NCBI RefSeq assembly: GCF_014836905.1
Contig: NZ_JACSPZ010000014.1
Location: 1,174-50,243, forward strand
DNA from: Solibacillus faecavium
GTDB lineage: Bacteria > Bacillota > Bacilli > Bacillales_A > Planococcaceae
Length of the DNA: 49,070 nt
Direction of reading: 5' to 3'
In this document: one piece after another, positions 30,891-38,410 of the stretch
Numbering within the stretch: the stretch's first letter is position 1
How the letters are laid out: every line of letters starts with the position of its first letter
The notes under the pieces: generated by a model
The model's input: only the letters and a program-made list of their open reading frames with translations
Database searches by the model: none
Told to the model about the DNA's origin: nothing
Position numbers and translations under genes: made by a program

Positions 30891-31784
30891 ATGGAAGAAA
30901 CTCTGTTTTCTTTGCAGCAATATAAGATGCAGCAACAGAAAGATGAAACGATTCAGGCGATGAAAAAGAAGAAGCTCGACATGTACAAACCAGATTTCAA
31001 TTTATTTCAGGCGTTCTGTGAGCAGAACTTTTTAGCAATCAATTTTGACTCGCTTGAACTTTATTTACACGAACTCATTACGCACCAACATGCACGCCTT
31101 TCAACATTTAACCGCAGATTTGCCGGGGTGAAATACTGGCTGGTCCATGAATACGGACTGCAGATGACGAATGAGCAAGAGTCGGGTGTGAAAATGCTGC
31201 GGTCACTCTACAATGAGGAAGATTATCTGCGCTTAAAATCGATGCGTGGTATTCGTGCCGAGAAACAAACGGATGTGCTACGTTTAATCGATCGCTATGA
31301 TACGGGGAAGAAAGGCGATATCCGTAAGCGTGCGATTTGTCTCGTAAATTTAATCACTGCCAACCGACCGTCGGAAATGGTGCGCCTCAAAGTAAGTGAT
31401 TTTGATTTAGAGAATCGAACGGTTCAGGTGATGATGGTTAAACAAGGCGACATGAAAGAAAAACGCCTGACACTCGAGTGCGTGCAGGCGGTTAGAAATT
31501 ATATAAAAGCATGTGAACTGATTGCCGAAGATTATTTTGTCGGTGCTGCAGATAAATGGGGCAACCATACAAGCCGTCAAATTAGTGAAGTAAGCTATAA
31601 TCAAGCCATTCAAAGCTGGCTTGGCTTTGCTCCGTATACTTTCCGTAAAACACAGATTACGGCAATGTATCAGAAGGGAGCCGATATTCCAACGATTGCA
31701 AAACAGTCTGGTCATAAATCGCATCAGACGATTATGGAACATTATATTAATTTGCGATCAGATGATGTTGACGAGTATTTATAA
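30891..31784 (+). CDS. Tyrosine recombinase, variant catalytic motif
   Basis: 297 residues. The N-terminal core-binding domain covers 1-130. The catalytic domain shows TANRPSEMVRL (Arg), VKQGDMKEK (Lys), PYTFRKTQ, SGHKSHQT (His) and EHYINL (Tyr). The usual H-x-x-R box reads Y-T-F-R, so the first His is replaced by Tyr, as occurs in some recombinases. GGGAGG precedes the ATG. A purine-rich repeat run (AAAAGAATAAAAAAGAATAG) lies just upstream, like that before the MerR-like gene at 16357. It may resolve plasmid multimers or mobilise a segment. Confidence 0.88.
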   Translation: MEETLFSLQQYKMQQQKDETIQAMKKKKLDMYKPDFNLFQAFCEQNFLAINFDSLELYLHELITHQHARLSTFNRRFAGVKYWLVHEYGLQMTNEQESGVKMLRSLYNEEDYLRLKSMRGIRAEKQTDVLRLIDRYDTGKKGDIRKRAICLVNLITANRPSEMVRLKVSDFDLENRTVQVMMVKQGDMKEKRLTLECVQAVRNYIKACELIAEDYFVGAADKWGNHTSRQISEVSYNQAIQSWLGFAPYTFRKTQITAMYQKGADIPTIAKQSGHKSHQTIMEHYINLRSDDVDEYL

Positions 31785-31873
31785 ATGCACAATATAATAG
31801 TAGAAACTCATATTTTTATGAACTACTTCATCCAACTCTAGGTTAATTCATTAAAAAATACGTAAAAAGTGGC

Positions 31874-31931
31874 GCTCAGTCAAATTGAGATGGAATAGAT
31901 AATTCATCATCTCAATTCAATTCATCTGAGC
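31874..31931 (+). repeat. Folded repeat, family 2 (best copy)
   Basis: GCTCAG pairs with CTGAGC and encloses a perfect 9-bp stem ATTGAGATG/CATCTCAAT. A poly-A run precedes it, as in copies at 16531 and 26417. It lies 90 bases after the recombinase stop, so it may be its recombination site or a small RNA. The remaining part of 31785-32220 has no supported gene. Confidence 0.6.
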
Positions 31932-32162
31932 AGGTATTGTCAGGTATTTAAAGAGGGAAAATAATTTAATAACAGGATAAATTTCTTGGACTCACCCCTT
32001 TAAACAAATTGCTTCAATGGGTAATTCCAATTTGTACCCGTGATCTTTAAACTGGATTAAATCCATGTTAGGATAATTGTTAAATGCCTGTGAAGGTTTG
32101 TTTCTTAATGATGAAATTGTGCGCTTTACGAACATGGAGGTAGTTGAATAAATGCAATAAGA

Positions 32163-32192
32163 AGCGTGCTCAAATGTTAAATTGGGCACGCT
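32163..32192 (-). terminator. Terminator of the CBASS genes
   Basis: AGCGTGCTCAA and TTGGGCACGCT pair over 11 bases with one G-T. It lies about 30 bases past the effector stop on the minus strand. Confidence 0.7.
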
Positions 32193-32220
32193 CTTGAATT
32201 TATTATCAATTACAATTACT

Positions 32221-33105
32221 TTAATCTTTATCGTTAGATGTAAGTTCTCTATTTATAACTCGAAATACATTTTCTAATTTCTTTCTAACTTTTTTATAAA
32301 ATACATCTGGAACAATATGATTAGGCAGCCTGCCAAATATATAAATGCAATCTTGTATAGAGCGAATTTCGTTGTCTGTAGGATGTCCCTTTTCATATAA
32401 CTGGTTAATATAATTCGCAATTCTCTCCAAATCTTTTTCTTGTTGCCAGATTTCAAGGAAATTTTTTCCTAAATAAATAAATAAGGGTGTAGCAGGGAAT
32501 ATTAAAGTAAGAAATAATTCATTAACTGTGAAACTATTGATACTTGATATGAGAATAAATGTAGTAATTAAAGATAATAAACAAATGAATAAAAGCCATT
32601 TGAATTTTTTCTTTTGTTGTAGGGTCCAACAGACATTCATTCTTTGTGCAACTAAGATATTTATTTTTTCATTTTTAGACTCTAGTCCGGAGTACCAATT
32701 TTTTAGTTCTTCTTCATCTGTTTCTTCTTTAGAGGCAAGCTCATATAATTCTTCATCGCTAATTTTTTTATCTAATAGGGCACTATTCCATCTGATTTGA
32801 AAGACACTGGTATCAAAAATTTCTTGAATATTAGCGCCTATTTTATTATACTTTTGCTCAAATAATTCTAGTATTACCGATAAGATTAGTATAAGTGAGC
32901 TGAATATTAAAACATAATTAACTAAAGTATTATTGAAAATAAAATACAGGATAATTGATATTAATGGTGTGAAGATACTTAAAATCATTCGAGCTAAATA
33001 AAATCTTTTAGATACTTTATAACTCTGTCTTTGGGCGTGGAGATATCTGATGTTCTCATCGGTATTTTGGCGCTCAAGTATTGATGAAATTTCAGACATA
33101 GTCAT
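32221..33105 (-). CDS. S-4TM-type membrane effector of a CBASS system
   Basis: About 294 residues. TM pairs lie near 38-80 and 170-215; between them is a long soluble segment, and the C-terminus is helical. This is the S-4TM (SMODS-associated 4TM) pore-forming effector pattern. On sensing a cyclic oligonucleotide, such effectors disrupt the membrane and abort phage infection. The preferred start, ATG 33105, overlaps the CD-NTase 3' end by 14 bases, so the two are coupled; the longer frame from 33174 would overlap 80 bases. It is downstream of the cyclase, as in type I CBASS operons without Cap2/Cap3. Confidence 0.75.
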   Translation of the reverse strand: MTMSEISSILERQNTDENIRYLHAQRQSYKVSKRFYLARMILSIFTPLISIILYFIFNNTLVNYVLIFSSLILILSVILELFEQKYNKIGANIQEIFDTSVFQIRWNSALLDKKISDEELYELASKEETDEEELKNWYSGLESKNEKINILVAQRMNVCWTLQQKKKFKWLLFICLLSLITTFILISSINSFTVNELFLTLIFPATPLFIYLGKNFLEIWQQEKDLERIANYINQLYEKGHPTDNEIRSIQDCIYIFGRLPNHIVPDVFYKKVRKKLENVFRVINRELTSNDKD

Positions 33106-34081
33106 CACCGAAAATAATACGCCATTGTTTGTCAGCTTCTTCGTATTTCTTATCATTCTCATAAGTAATGGCATTACTTGCAGCGTTCATACTTTTATTA
33201 GCTTTATTTTCAATAATAATCTGCTTAGAATGTTCTAAATCATTTAAATCACCCTGCAATGATTTTGGATCCCACACTGGCTGGAAAATGGCAGATGATA
33301 AATAATTAAAGAATGATTTAAGTTGGTATGGTTTAGTATTCCAAATTTCCCCTTCTCCTTCTTCAAAGTAATTTAAAACAATATTTTCTAGTAGGTAAGA
33401 GGAAATTTTGATATTTTGTATTTGATTCCAAAATTTAATGATCCGGATAAATTCGAGTACATTGTAATCAGTATTTTTATTTACATTTGTAACCCTAGCC
33501 TGATCTATTCTAGGATCTGTTTTTTTCCAATGACCATCTCCATCTGGAATCAAGTAATAAGATCGCCCATCTGACTCTTCTACCGTTTTAAATGCGGGGA
33601 TAATGTCAAATGTCCAATCATAGCTTACTAAATTTAAAATAACGGCTTCTTGACTTGAACGGATTTCTGACTTTTGGTACTGAGCCACTTTTGAAATATT
33701 ATTTTTAATTTTATTAGCTATCTTTCTAGAGCTTAAATATCCGTTTTCGTCTCGTAATTTATACAAATTAGCAGCTGATTCAGGTACAGTCATTTTAATA
33801 GTTTCTGAAATGTGTTTATAAGTCGTACCGTCTGCAGAAAAAATCAACATAAAATCAATATCATCTAAAGGTCTAATTTTAGTTTTACGAGAAAACGAAC
33901 CATAATTATATATTTCTTTACCAGGATAGAGACGAGGGAAATTTTCTGCTTTGTTAGGTAATGCGGATAACTGTTCATGTAAAAAATCTCGGCTCGAACG
34001 GGCTTTTTTCGTTACTTCTGTATCTAAATTAATGTGTTTTTTTATAAAATTGTCCATATTTACTTTTGTATAAGTGGTCAT
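33092..34081 (-). CDS. CD-NTase (CBASS cyclic oligonucleotide synthase)
   Basis: About 329 residues. The nucleotidyltransferase motif is clear: Y-G-S-F-S-R-K-T-K-I near residue 58 and PLDDIDFMLIF near 70, giving GS and D-x-D catalytic carboxylates; a third Asp is likely in WTFDIIPAF near 160. A helical SMODS-type C-terminal half follows. It should make a cyclic di- or trinucleotide upon phage infection. ATG 34081 is preceded by AAAGGAG; the longer frame from 34132 includes this site. The S-4TM effector follows directly. No ancillary E1/E2/JAB genes are present. Confidence 0.87.
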   Translation of the reverse strand: MTTYTKVNMDNFIKKHINLDTEVTKKARSSRDFLHEQLSALPNKAENFPRLYPGKEIYNYGSFSRKTKIRPLDDIDFMLIFSADGTTYKHISETIKMTVPESAANLYKLRDENGYLSSRKIANKIKNNISKVAQYQKSEIRSSQEAVILNLVSYDWTFDIIPAFKTVEESDGRSYYLIPDGDGHWKKTDPRIDQARVTNVNKNTDYNVLEFIRIIKFWNQIQNIKISSYLLENIVLNYFEEGEGEIWNTKPYQLKSFFNYLSSAIFQPVWDPKSLQGDLNDLEHSKQIIIENKANKSMNAASNAITYENDKKYEEADKQWRIIFGDDYV

Positions 34082-34300
34082 TAAAAGGCTCCTTTGTTTC
34101 ATAAATTGATAAAGGCAAAAGTTACTGCTCACACTAACTTATAAGTTTTATAATAATAATTTGCTGTACCATTGTAATATTTACTTGTTTATGGTACATT
34201 TTTGGTGATTTAAATATTTTTAATAGCTTTTGGCGAAGCGATTAATTGTGAGCAGAATTTGGCGATTTTGTTCAGATAGTTATAGGTCTATCTCAAGCTT

Positions 34301-34342
34301 TTATGCAGGGGGTGGATTTATGACTTTTTTGTCTTTCTGCAT
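34301..34342 (-). CDS. 13-residue ORF with strong ribosome site (doubtful)
   Basis: MQKDKKVINPPPA follows AAGGAGGTGAAAATA. It lies between hsdS and the CBASS cyclase on the same strand. The Pro run at its end could stall ribosomes, so a leader-peptide role is possible. It may also be fortuitous. Nothing else is seen in 34082-34460. Confidence 0.3.
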   Translation of the reverse strand: MQKDKKVINPPPA

Positions 34343-34467
34343 TATTTTCACCTCCTTCAATATAGGAATACTTGTTCTGATTTTGGATTATAGATTATTT
34401 TGAATTTATTTACAAGTTTAATATTATCTCTACTTATTAGAATTTATGGGTAATATAAGTGAAAGTT

Positions 34468-34496
34468 ACACCCTTCTAGAAATATTAGAAGGGTGT
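34468..34496 (-). terminator. Terminator after hsdS
   Basis: ACACCCTTCTA, 7-base loop, TAGAAGGGTGT: 11-bp perfect stem immediately beyond the hsdS stop. Confidence 0.75.
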
Positions 34497-34500
34497 AGTG

Positions 34501-35679
34501 TTAAATAAACATTTGTTGCATGAAGGCTTGTTTTTGTTTTTGTAGTTCAATTAATGAAGACTCAGCTAAATCAATTTCCTTGGTTAATAATTCGAAAAAT
34601 GATGTGATTTTTTGTTTTTCTTTTATTGAAGGTTGTGGGACATAAATACTCTTAATATCATTTGAATTCACAGACTCAAATGTACTTCCTTGAGAAAGCT
34701 TATTCCACTGATCAGTCATATTAAAATAATCTAAATAATAGTATAGGAAATCATCTGATTGGATTGAACAAACGCCTCGCCCTATACAAGCTGGAATATT
34801 GGTTTTGGCTACAACGCCGACTGGTGCACGAACAGTTAGGAGGATATCTCCTAGTTCACTCATTTTTGTGATTTCTGAAGTATAAATTCTAGGTACGATT
34901 TTTCCTAGTTTTAAATCAGCATTACCTTGGACTAATACAGTATCTGAGGAATTATCTGAATAAGCTGTACTATTAGGGGATTGTCCCATTGTTATTGTGG
35001 CAATATCTCCAATTTTTTTGTTTTCCCATTTAGGACACTCTCGCCCATTCACATCCTTAAACCGCAATTCCTGACTAAATATCTTCTGCATAAAACCTTT
35101 TTTCTGTTCCTTCAGCAAGTCAATTTTTTCTTGTTGAAGTTGGATTTTTTTTTCAAGTAGGCTAAAAAAATCTCCTAACTTTTTTTGTTCTGGTAAAGGT
35201 GGCAACTTCACTAATGTAGTAGCTAAATTATTCATATTTATTTTCTTTGGAGAAGCAGTTAAAAGGGATTTCGATAAAAAATCCCTTTTATATTTAGGTG
35301 TTTTAATATACTCAACTAGAAAAGTAGAATCAAAAAGTTTGCTAGATTTTATCAAACCTACACTTACATAAATACTAAAAGGTGTATCCCAATCCACTAA
35401 TTTTGGTAAGCCAAGTGAATTAATTCCTGAGCTAATCCTTGTAATTAAAATATCGTTTATTTGTGGATTACATCTTTTATTGATTTCTTCATGTTCTTCT
35501 TCTGAAATGTATTTCACAGGTGCATTTTTTGTAATAGTTTCAACACTCCAGAATGGTATACCAGATAATTTATAATTTGGTGTAAAGTGTGTACCATCGC
35601 TTAATGCTGTTAAATTACCAAGGGTAAAAGACTCCCATTCGTCATTAAAATCTTTAAATCTTAACTTAGGTGCATTCAT
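34501..35679 (-). CDS. hsdS: Type I restriction-modification specificity subunit HsdS
   Basis: 392 residues with two target recognition domains, each followed by a helical spacer. TRD1 (about 1-165) ends in PPLPEQKKLGDFFSLLEKKI; TRD2 (about 205-355) ends in QPSIKEKQKITSFFELLTKEI. This repeat of TRD plus coiled coil is the standard HsdS design and sets a bipartite DNA target that cannot be read by eye. It starts two bases after the hsdM stop, on the same strand. Length is normal. TRDs look intact. Confidence 0.95.
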   Translation of the reverse strand: MNAPKLRFKDFNDEWESFTLGNLTALSDGTHFTPNYKLSGIPFWSVETITKNAPVKYISEEEHEEINKRCNPQINDILITRISSGINSLGLPKLVDWDTPFSIYVSVGLIKSSKLFDSTFLVEYIKTPKYKRDFLSKSLLTASPKKINMNNLATTLVKLPPLPEQKKLGDFFSLLEKKIQLQQEKIDLLKEQKKGFMQKIFSQELRFKDVNGRECPKWENKKIGDIATITMGQSPNSTAYSDNSSDTVLVQGNADLKLGKIVPRIYTSEITKMSELGDILLTVRAPVGVVAKTNIPACIGRGVCSIQSDDFLYYYLDYFNMTDQWNKLSQGSTFESVNSNDIKSIYVPQPSIKEKQKITSFFELLTKEIDLAESSLIELQKQKQAFMQQMFI

Positions 35680-35681
35680 CC

Positions 35682-37235
35682 CTACACCCCCAATTCTTTA
35701 AAGAACTTCTCTAATTCAGAATCTACTTCTGCAATTTCTTTATCGATTTCTTTCAGACGGTTTGCAACAACCTGTAAATCAATTTCTTCTTCTTCCTCAA
35801 ACGTATCAACATAGCGAGGGATGTTTAAGTTGTATTCGTTCTCTTTGATCTCATCTAATGTTGCTGCGTATGAATATTTCTCAAGTGTTTCTCGGCTTAA
35901 GAACGTAGCTACAATTTTCTCTACGTTTTCATCCGTTAAGATGTTTTGATTTTTGCCCTTTTCAAACTCATTTGATGCATCAATGAAGATTACGTTGTCA
36001 TCGTGTTTACGACATTTTTTGAATACTAGAATACATGTTGGAATCGATGTACCGTAGAAAATATTTGCTGGTAAGCCGATAACTGCATCTAGGTAGTTTT
36101 TGTTTTCGATTAAATATTGACGAATCGTACCTTCTGCCGCCCCACGGAATAGGACACCATGGGGTAATACAACGGCCATTGTACCGTTATCGTCTAATTG
36201 GTGAATCATATGTTGAATAAACGCAAAGTCTGCCTTTGATTTTGGTGCAAGTTTACTGTAAGCACTAAAGCGCTCGTCATCTTTGAATTTGTCATCAGCA
36301 CTCCATTTTGCACTGTATGGCGGGTTTGCAACAACGGCTTCGAATCGTTCGCCTACGTGTTCAGGTTCTTCTAATGTATCAGCATTACGAATATCGAAAC
36401 GTTGATACTCTACATCATGTAATAACATATTCATTCGAGCTAAGTTATACGTTGTTGATGTTTTTTCTTGACCAAAGAATTTGAAAACTTTTGCTTCCTT
36501 TGCAACACGTAATAATAATGAGCCCGATCCACATGTAGGATCATATACGTTTTTTAGTTCTGTCTTCCCAGCAGTTACGATTTTCGCTAAAATTTTAGAT
36601 ACTTGTTGTGGGGTATAGAATTCTCCCGCCTTTTTCCCTGCGTTTGCAGCGAATTGTGAGATCATATATTCATAAGCATCCCCAAGTACGTCTATTTCTA
36701 CGTCATCTTGTAAGAACGGGATATCTGCGATGCTTACCATGATTTTAGCGATTAATTTTGAACGTAATTCAACTGTACGTCCAAGTTTTGATGAAGCTAA
36801 ATCCATATCATCGAATAAATTTTGGAAATCATCTTCACTTTCTGCTCCAAGCGTCGACTCCTCAATTGCTATAACGCCTTTTTGTAGTAATTCTACGTCA
36901 AATGATCCTTTATCGCCTTTTCGGATTTCAGTAATCATAGAAGAGAATAAGAATTTTGGTTCGATGATATATCCTAGTTCTTGGATAAGATATTCCGCTA
37001 AGCCTTCACGATATTCTTCATTTTCCCATGCTTTTTCAAAAGTAGTGTTATCTTCTTTTAATAGCTCATTCGCACGAACTTCTACTTTTTCTGATAAATA
37101 ACGGTAGAAAATTAAGCCGAGAATGTAGTCTTTAAATTCAGAGGCTTCCATTTGGCCACGTAAATCATTCGCCATATCCCATAATTTTTTGTGCAGCTCA
37201 GCTTGTTGCTGGCGCTGTTTTTCAGATGTTGTCAT
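35682..37235 (-). CDS. hsdM: Type I restriction-modification methyltransferase HsdM
   Basis: 517 residues, a full-length N6-adenine methyltransferase. The N-terminal helical domain (LWDMANDLRGQMEASEFKDYILGLIFYRYLS) is followed by FYTPQQVSKIL near 205, the SAM motif DPTCGSGSLLL near 230, and the catalytic NPPYS near 305. It modifies the host site with HsdS and supports cleavage with HsdR. The gene is 13 bases downstream of the one-TRD protein and 2 bases upstream of hsdS. Confidence 0.97.
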   Translation of the reverse strand: MTTSEKQRQQQAELHKKLWDMANDLRGQMEASEFKDYILGLIFYRYLSEKVEVRANELLKEDNTTFEKAWENEEYREGLAEYLIQELGYIIEPKFLFSSMITEIRKGDKGSFDVELLQKGVIAIEESTLGAESEDDFQNLFDDMDLASSKLGRTVELRSKLIAKIMVSIADIPFLQDDVEIDVLGDAYEYMISQFAANAGKKAGEFYTPQQVSKILAKIVTAGKTELKNVYDPTCGSGSLLLRVAKEAKVFKFFGQEKTSTTYNLARMNMLLHDVEYQRFDIRNADTLEEPEHVGERFEAVVANPPYSAKWSADDKFKDDERFSAYSKLAPKSKADFAFIQHMIHQLDDNGTMAVVLPHGVLFRGAAEGTIRQYLIENKNYLDAVIGLPANIFYGTSIPTCILVFKKCRKHDDNVIFIDASNEFEKGKNQNILTDENVEKIVATFLSRETLEKYSYAATLDEIKENEYNLNIPRYVDTFEEEEEIDLQVVANRLKEIDKEIAEVDSELEKFFKELGV

Positions 37236-37248
37236 CTTTATTCCTCCA

Positions 37249-37848
37249 TTAGTTAATTGATTTAATATTGCTCAAATTGACTAGTTGCTGATGTGTTAAT
37301 TGTGCCTGTAAGTGTATTTTCTCTTTAAGTAGCTGTTCTTTATGCTTAGAGAGTTTTGAAACTTTTCCAAGTAACCTTTGCCGTTGGATATCAGGCAGTT
37401 GTAGATTTATTTCTTTTAAGTGCGCAAGTGAAATAGTGGAAATAACACTTCCTTGTAGACCAAGTAAAATTTGCTTTTGAATAAAAGGGTGTTCATTAAA
37501 ATACCATTCGAAATAGTCAATATCAACAGAATCAGGTAACTGGATTTTTACAAAATTAGTCGTTAACAGCAGTCCAGCATATTTATGTGGTAAGCGAGCA
37601 ACCTTTTGCGTGAGTGTGTGTAAAACTAAGCTCTCAGTATCAGTAATAGCGGTAGAAGGCACCTTACCATGATCAAGAAAAACGGTGGAGCTTTTTTCAA
37701 TCGACATTCGGTAAGACAGACCCAGTGTTTCATTGAACTCTTTTAAAGTGAGTAAGTTAATTTCTACGTGATTTGGGTCATTTTTAGTGGTCTCAATGCG
37801 TGAAAGATAGACACCCTGTGTTAAGTTTGCGATTTCTTGTAACTTCAA
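37249..37848 (-). CDS. One-TRD HsdS-like protein
   Basis: 199 residues. It has a single TRD-like domain (EIANLTQGVYLSR at the start, ISLAHLKEINLQLPD at its end) followed by one coiled coil (LSKHKEQLLKEKIHLQAQL). That is half of a normal HsdS. It could be a half-subunit that dimerises, an alternative recognition protein or a remnant, but no frameshift is seen. It lies just ahead of hsdM and downstream of a 52-bp inverted repeat. ACTTCAAAATTTC before the ATG is not a ribosome site in this frame; on the minus strand AAGGTGGTG supplies one. Confidence 0.7.
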   Translation of the reverse strand: MKLQEIANLTQGVYLSRIETTKNDPNHVEINLLTLKEFNETLGLSYRMSIEKSSTVFLDHGKVPSTAITDTESLVLHTLTQKVARLPHKYAGLLLTTNFVKIQLPDSVDIDYFEWYFNEHPFIQKQILLGLQGSVISTISLAHLKEINLQLPDIQRQRLLGKVSKLSKHKEQLLKEKIHLQAQLTHQQLVNLSNIKSIN

Positions 37849-37888
37849 AATTTCACCACCTTTTGTTCATCTCTCCGCCTATTGTATA

Positions 37889-37940
37889 TGTCATTTTTAA
37901 AAATAGCAACAAAATATTTTTGTTGTTTTTAAAAATGACA
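37889..37940. promoter_or_regulatory. 52-bp inverted repeat ahead of the one-TRD gene
   Basis: TGTCATTTTTAAAAA (37889-37903) and TTTTTAAAAATGACA (37926-37940) are perfect, and CAACAAAA/TTTTGTTG lies inside. It is between the zinc protein and the S-like gene, in the right place to be the operator or promoter of the hsdM-hsdS transcript. Confidence 0.65.
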
Positions 37941-37978
37941 AAAAGCAAATTGTTTAATGTGCTTTTATAAGGATTAAA

Positions 37979-38356
37979 TTATCTTGGAGAGAATGCGCCC
38001 CCCTGATATGTTTTATAACCATTAAATTTTTTACATGCATGATTTTCACTTACTTCAATTTTGTTTAGTGCTCCACATACTTTACTTGTAAAATTCACAC
38101 AATTAAAACAACGTTTATATGCTTTATGATGCGTTAAATAGACACCTAATTTTTTATATTCTTGATCTGACATCCCTTTGGGAGTATGCGCTATTTTCTT
38201 CTTAGTTGAATTTTTAAGATTACTAGTACTCTTAAAATTATTCTCAACGTTATTCAAAGAGTTTAAATAGGTTTCTTTGGCACTTTTAATAGGTGAATTG
38301 GTTTTAGACTTAAATGCAGATGTTTTATTAAGCTTTTTAATTTCCTTGTTTTTCAC
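37979..38356 (-). CDS. Cysteine-rich small protein in the RM operon
   Basis: About 125 residues. The first 75 are basic and low-complexity (K, N, S, T), and the C-terminal part has CFNCVNFTSKVCGALNKIEV...ACKKF: four Cys spaced 2, 8 and 12 residues, a likely metal site. GGGAGG lies seven bases before GTG 38356; a GTG at 38371 is inside the ribosome site. It separates hsdR from the rest of the operon. Possible accessory or anti-restriction-type control function, unrecognised. Confidence 0.55.
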   Translation of the reverse strand: MKNKEIKKLNKTSAFKSKTNSPIKSAKETYLNSLNNVENNFKSTSNLKNSTKKKIAHTPKGMSDQEYKKLGVYLTHHKAYKRCFNCVNFTSKVCGALNKIEVSENHACKKFNGYKTYQGGAFSPR

Positions 38357-38410
38357 TAAATAACCTCCCACCTAAGATAATATTGTTGAGAATTAATTTT
38401 TGGATTAATG

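Noticed and set aside
31992-32189. 65-codon minus-strand ORF after the recombinase
   Set aside because: It begins inside the terminator stem and has no ribosome site.
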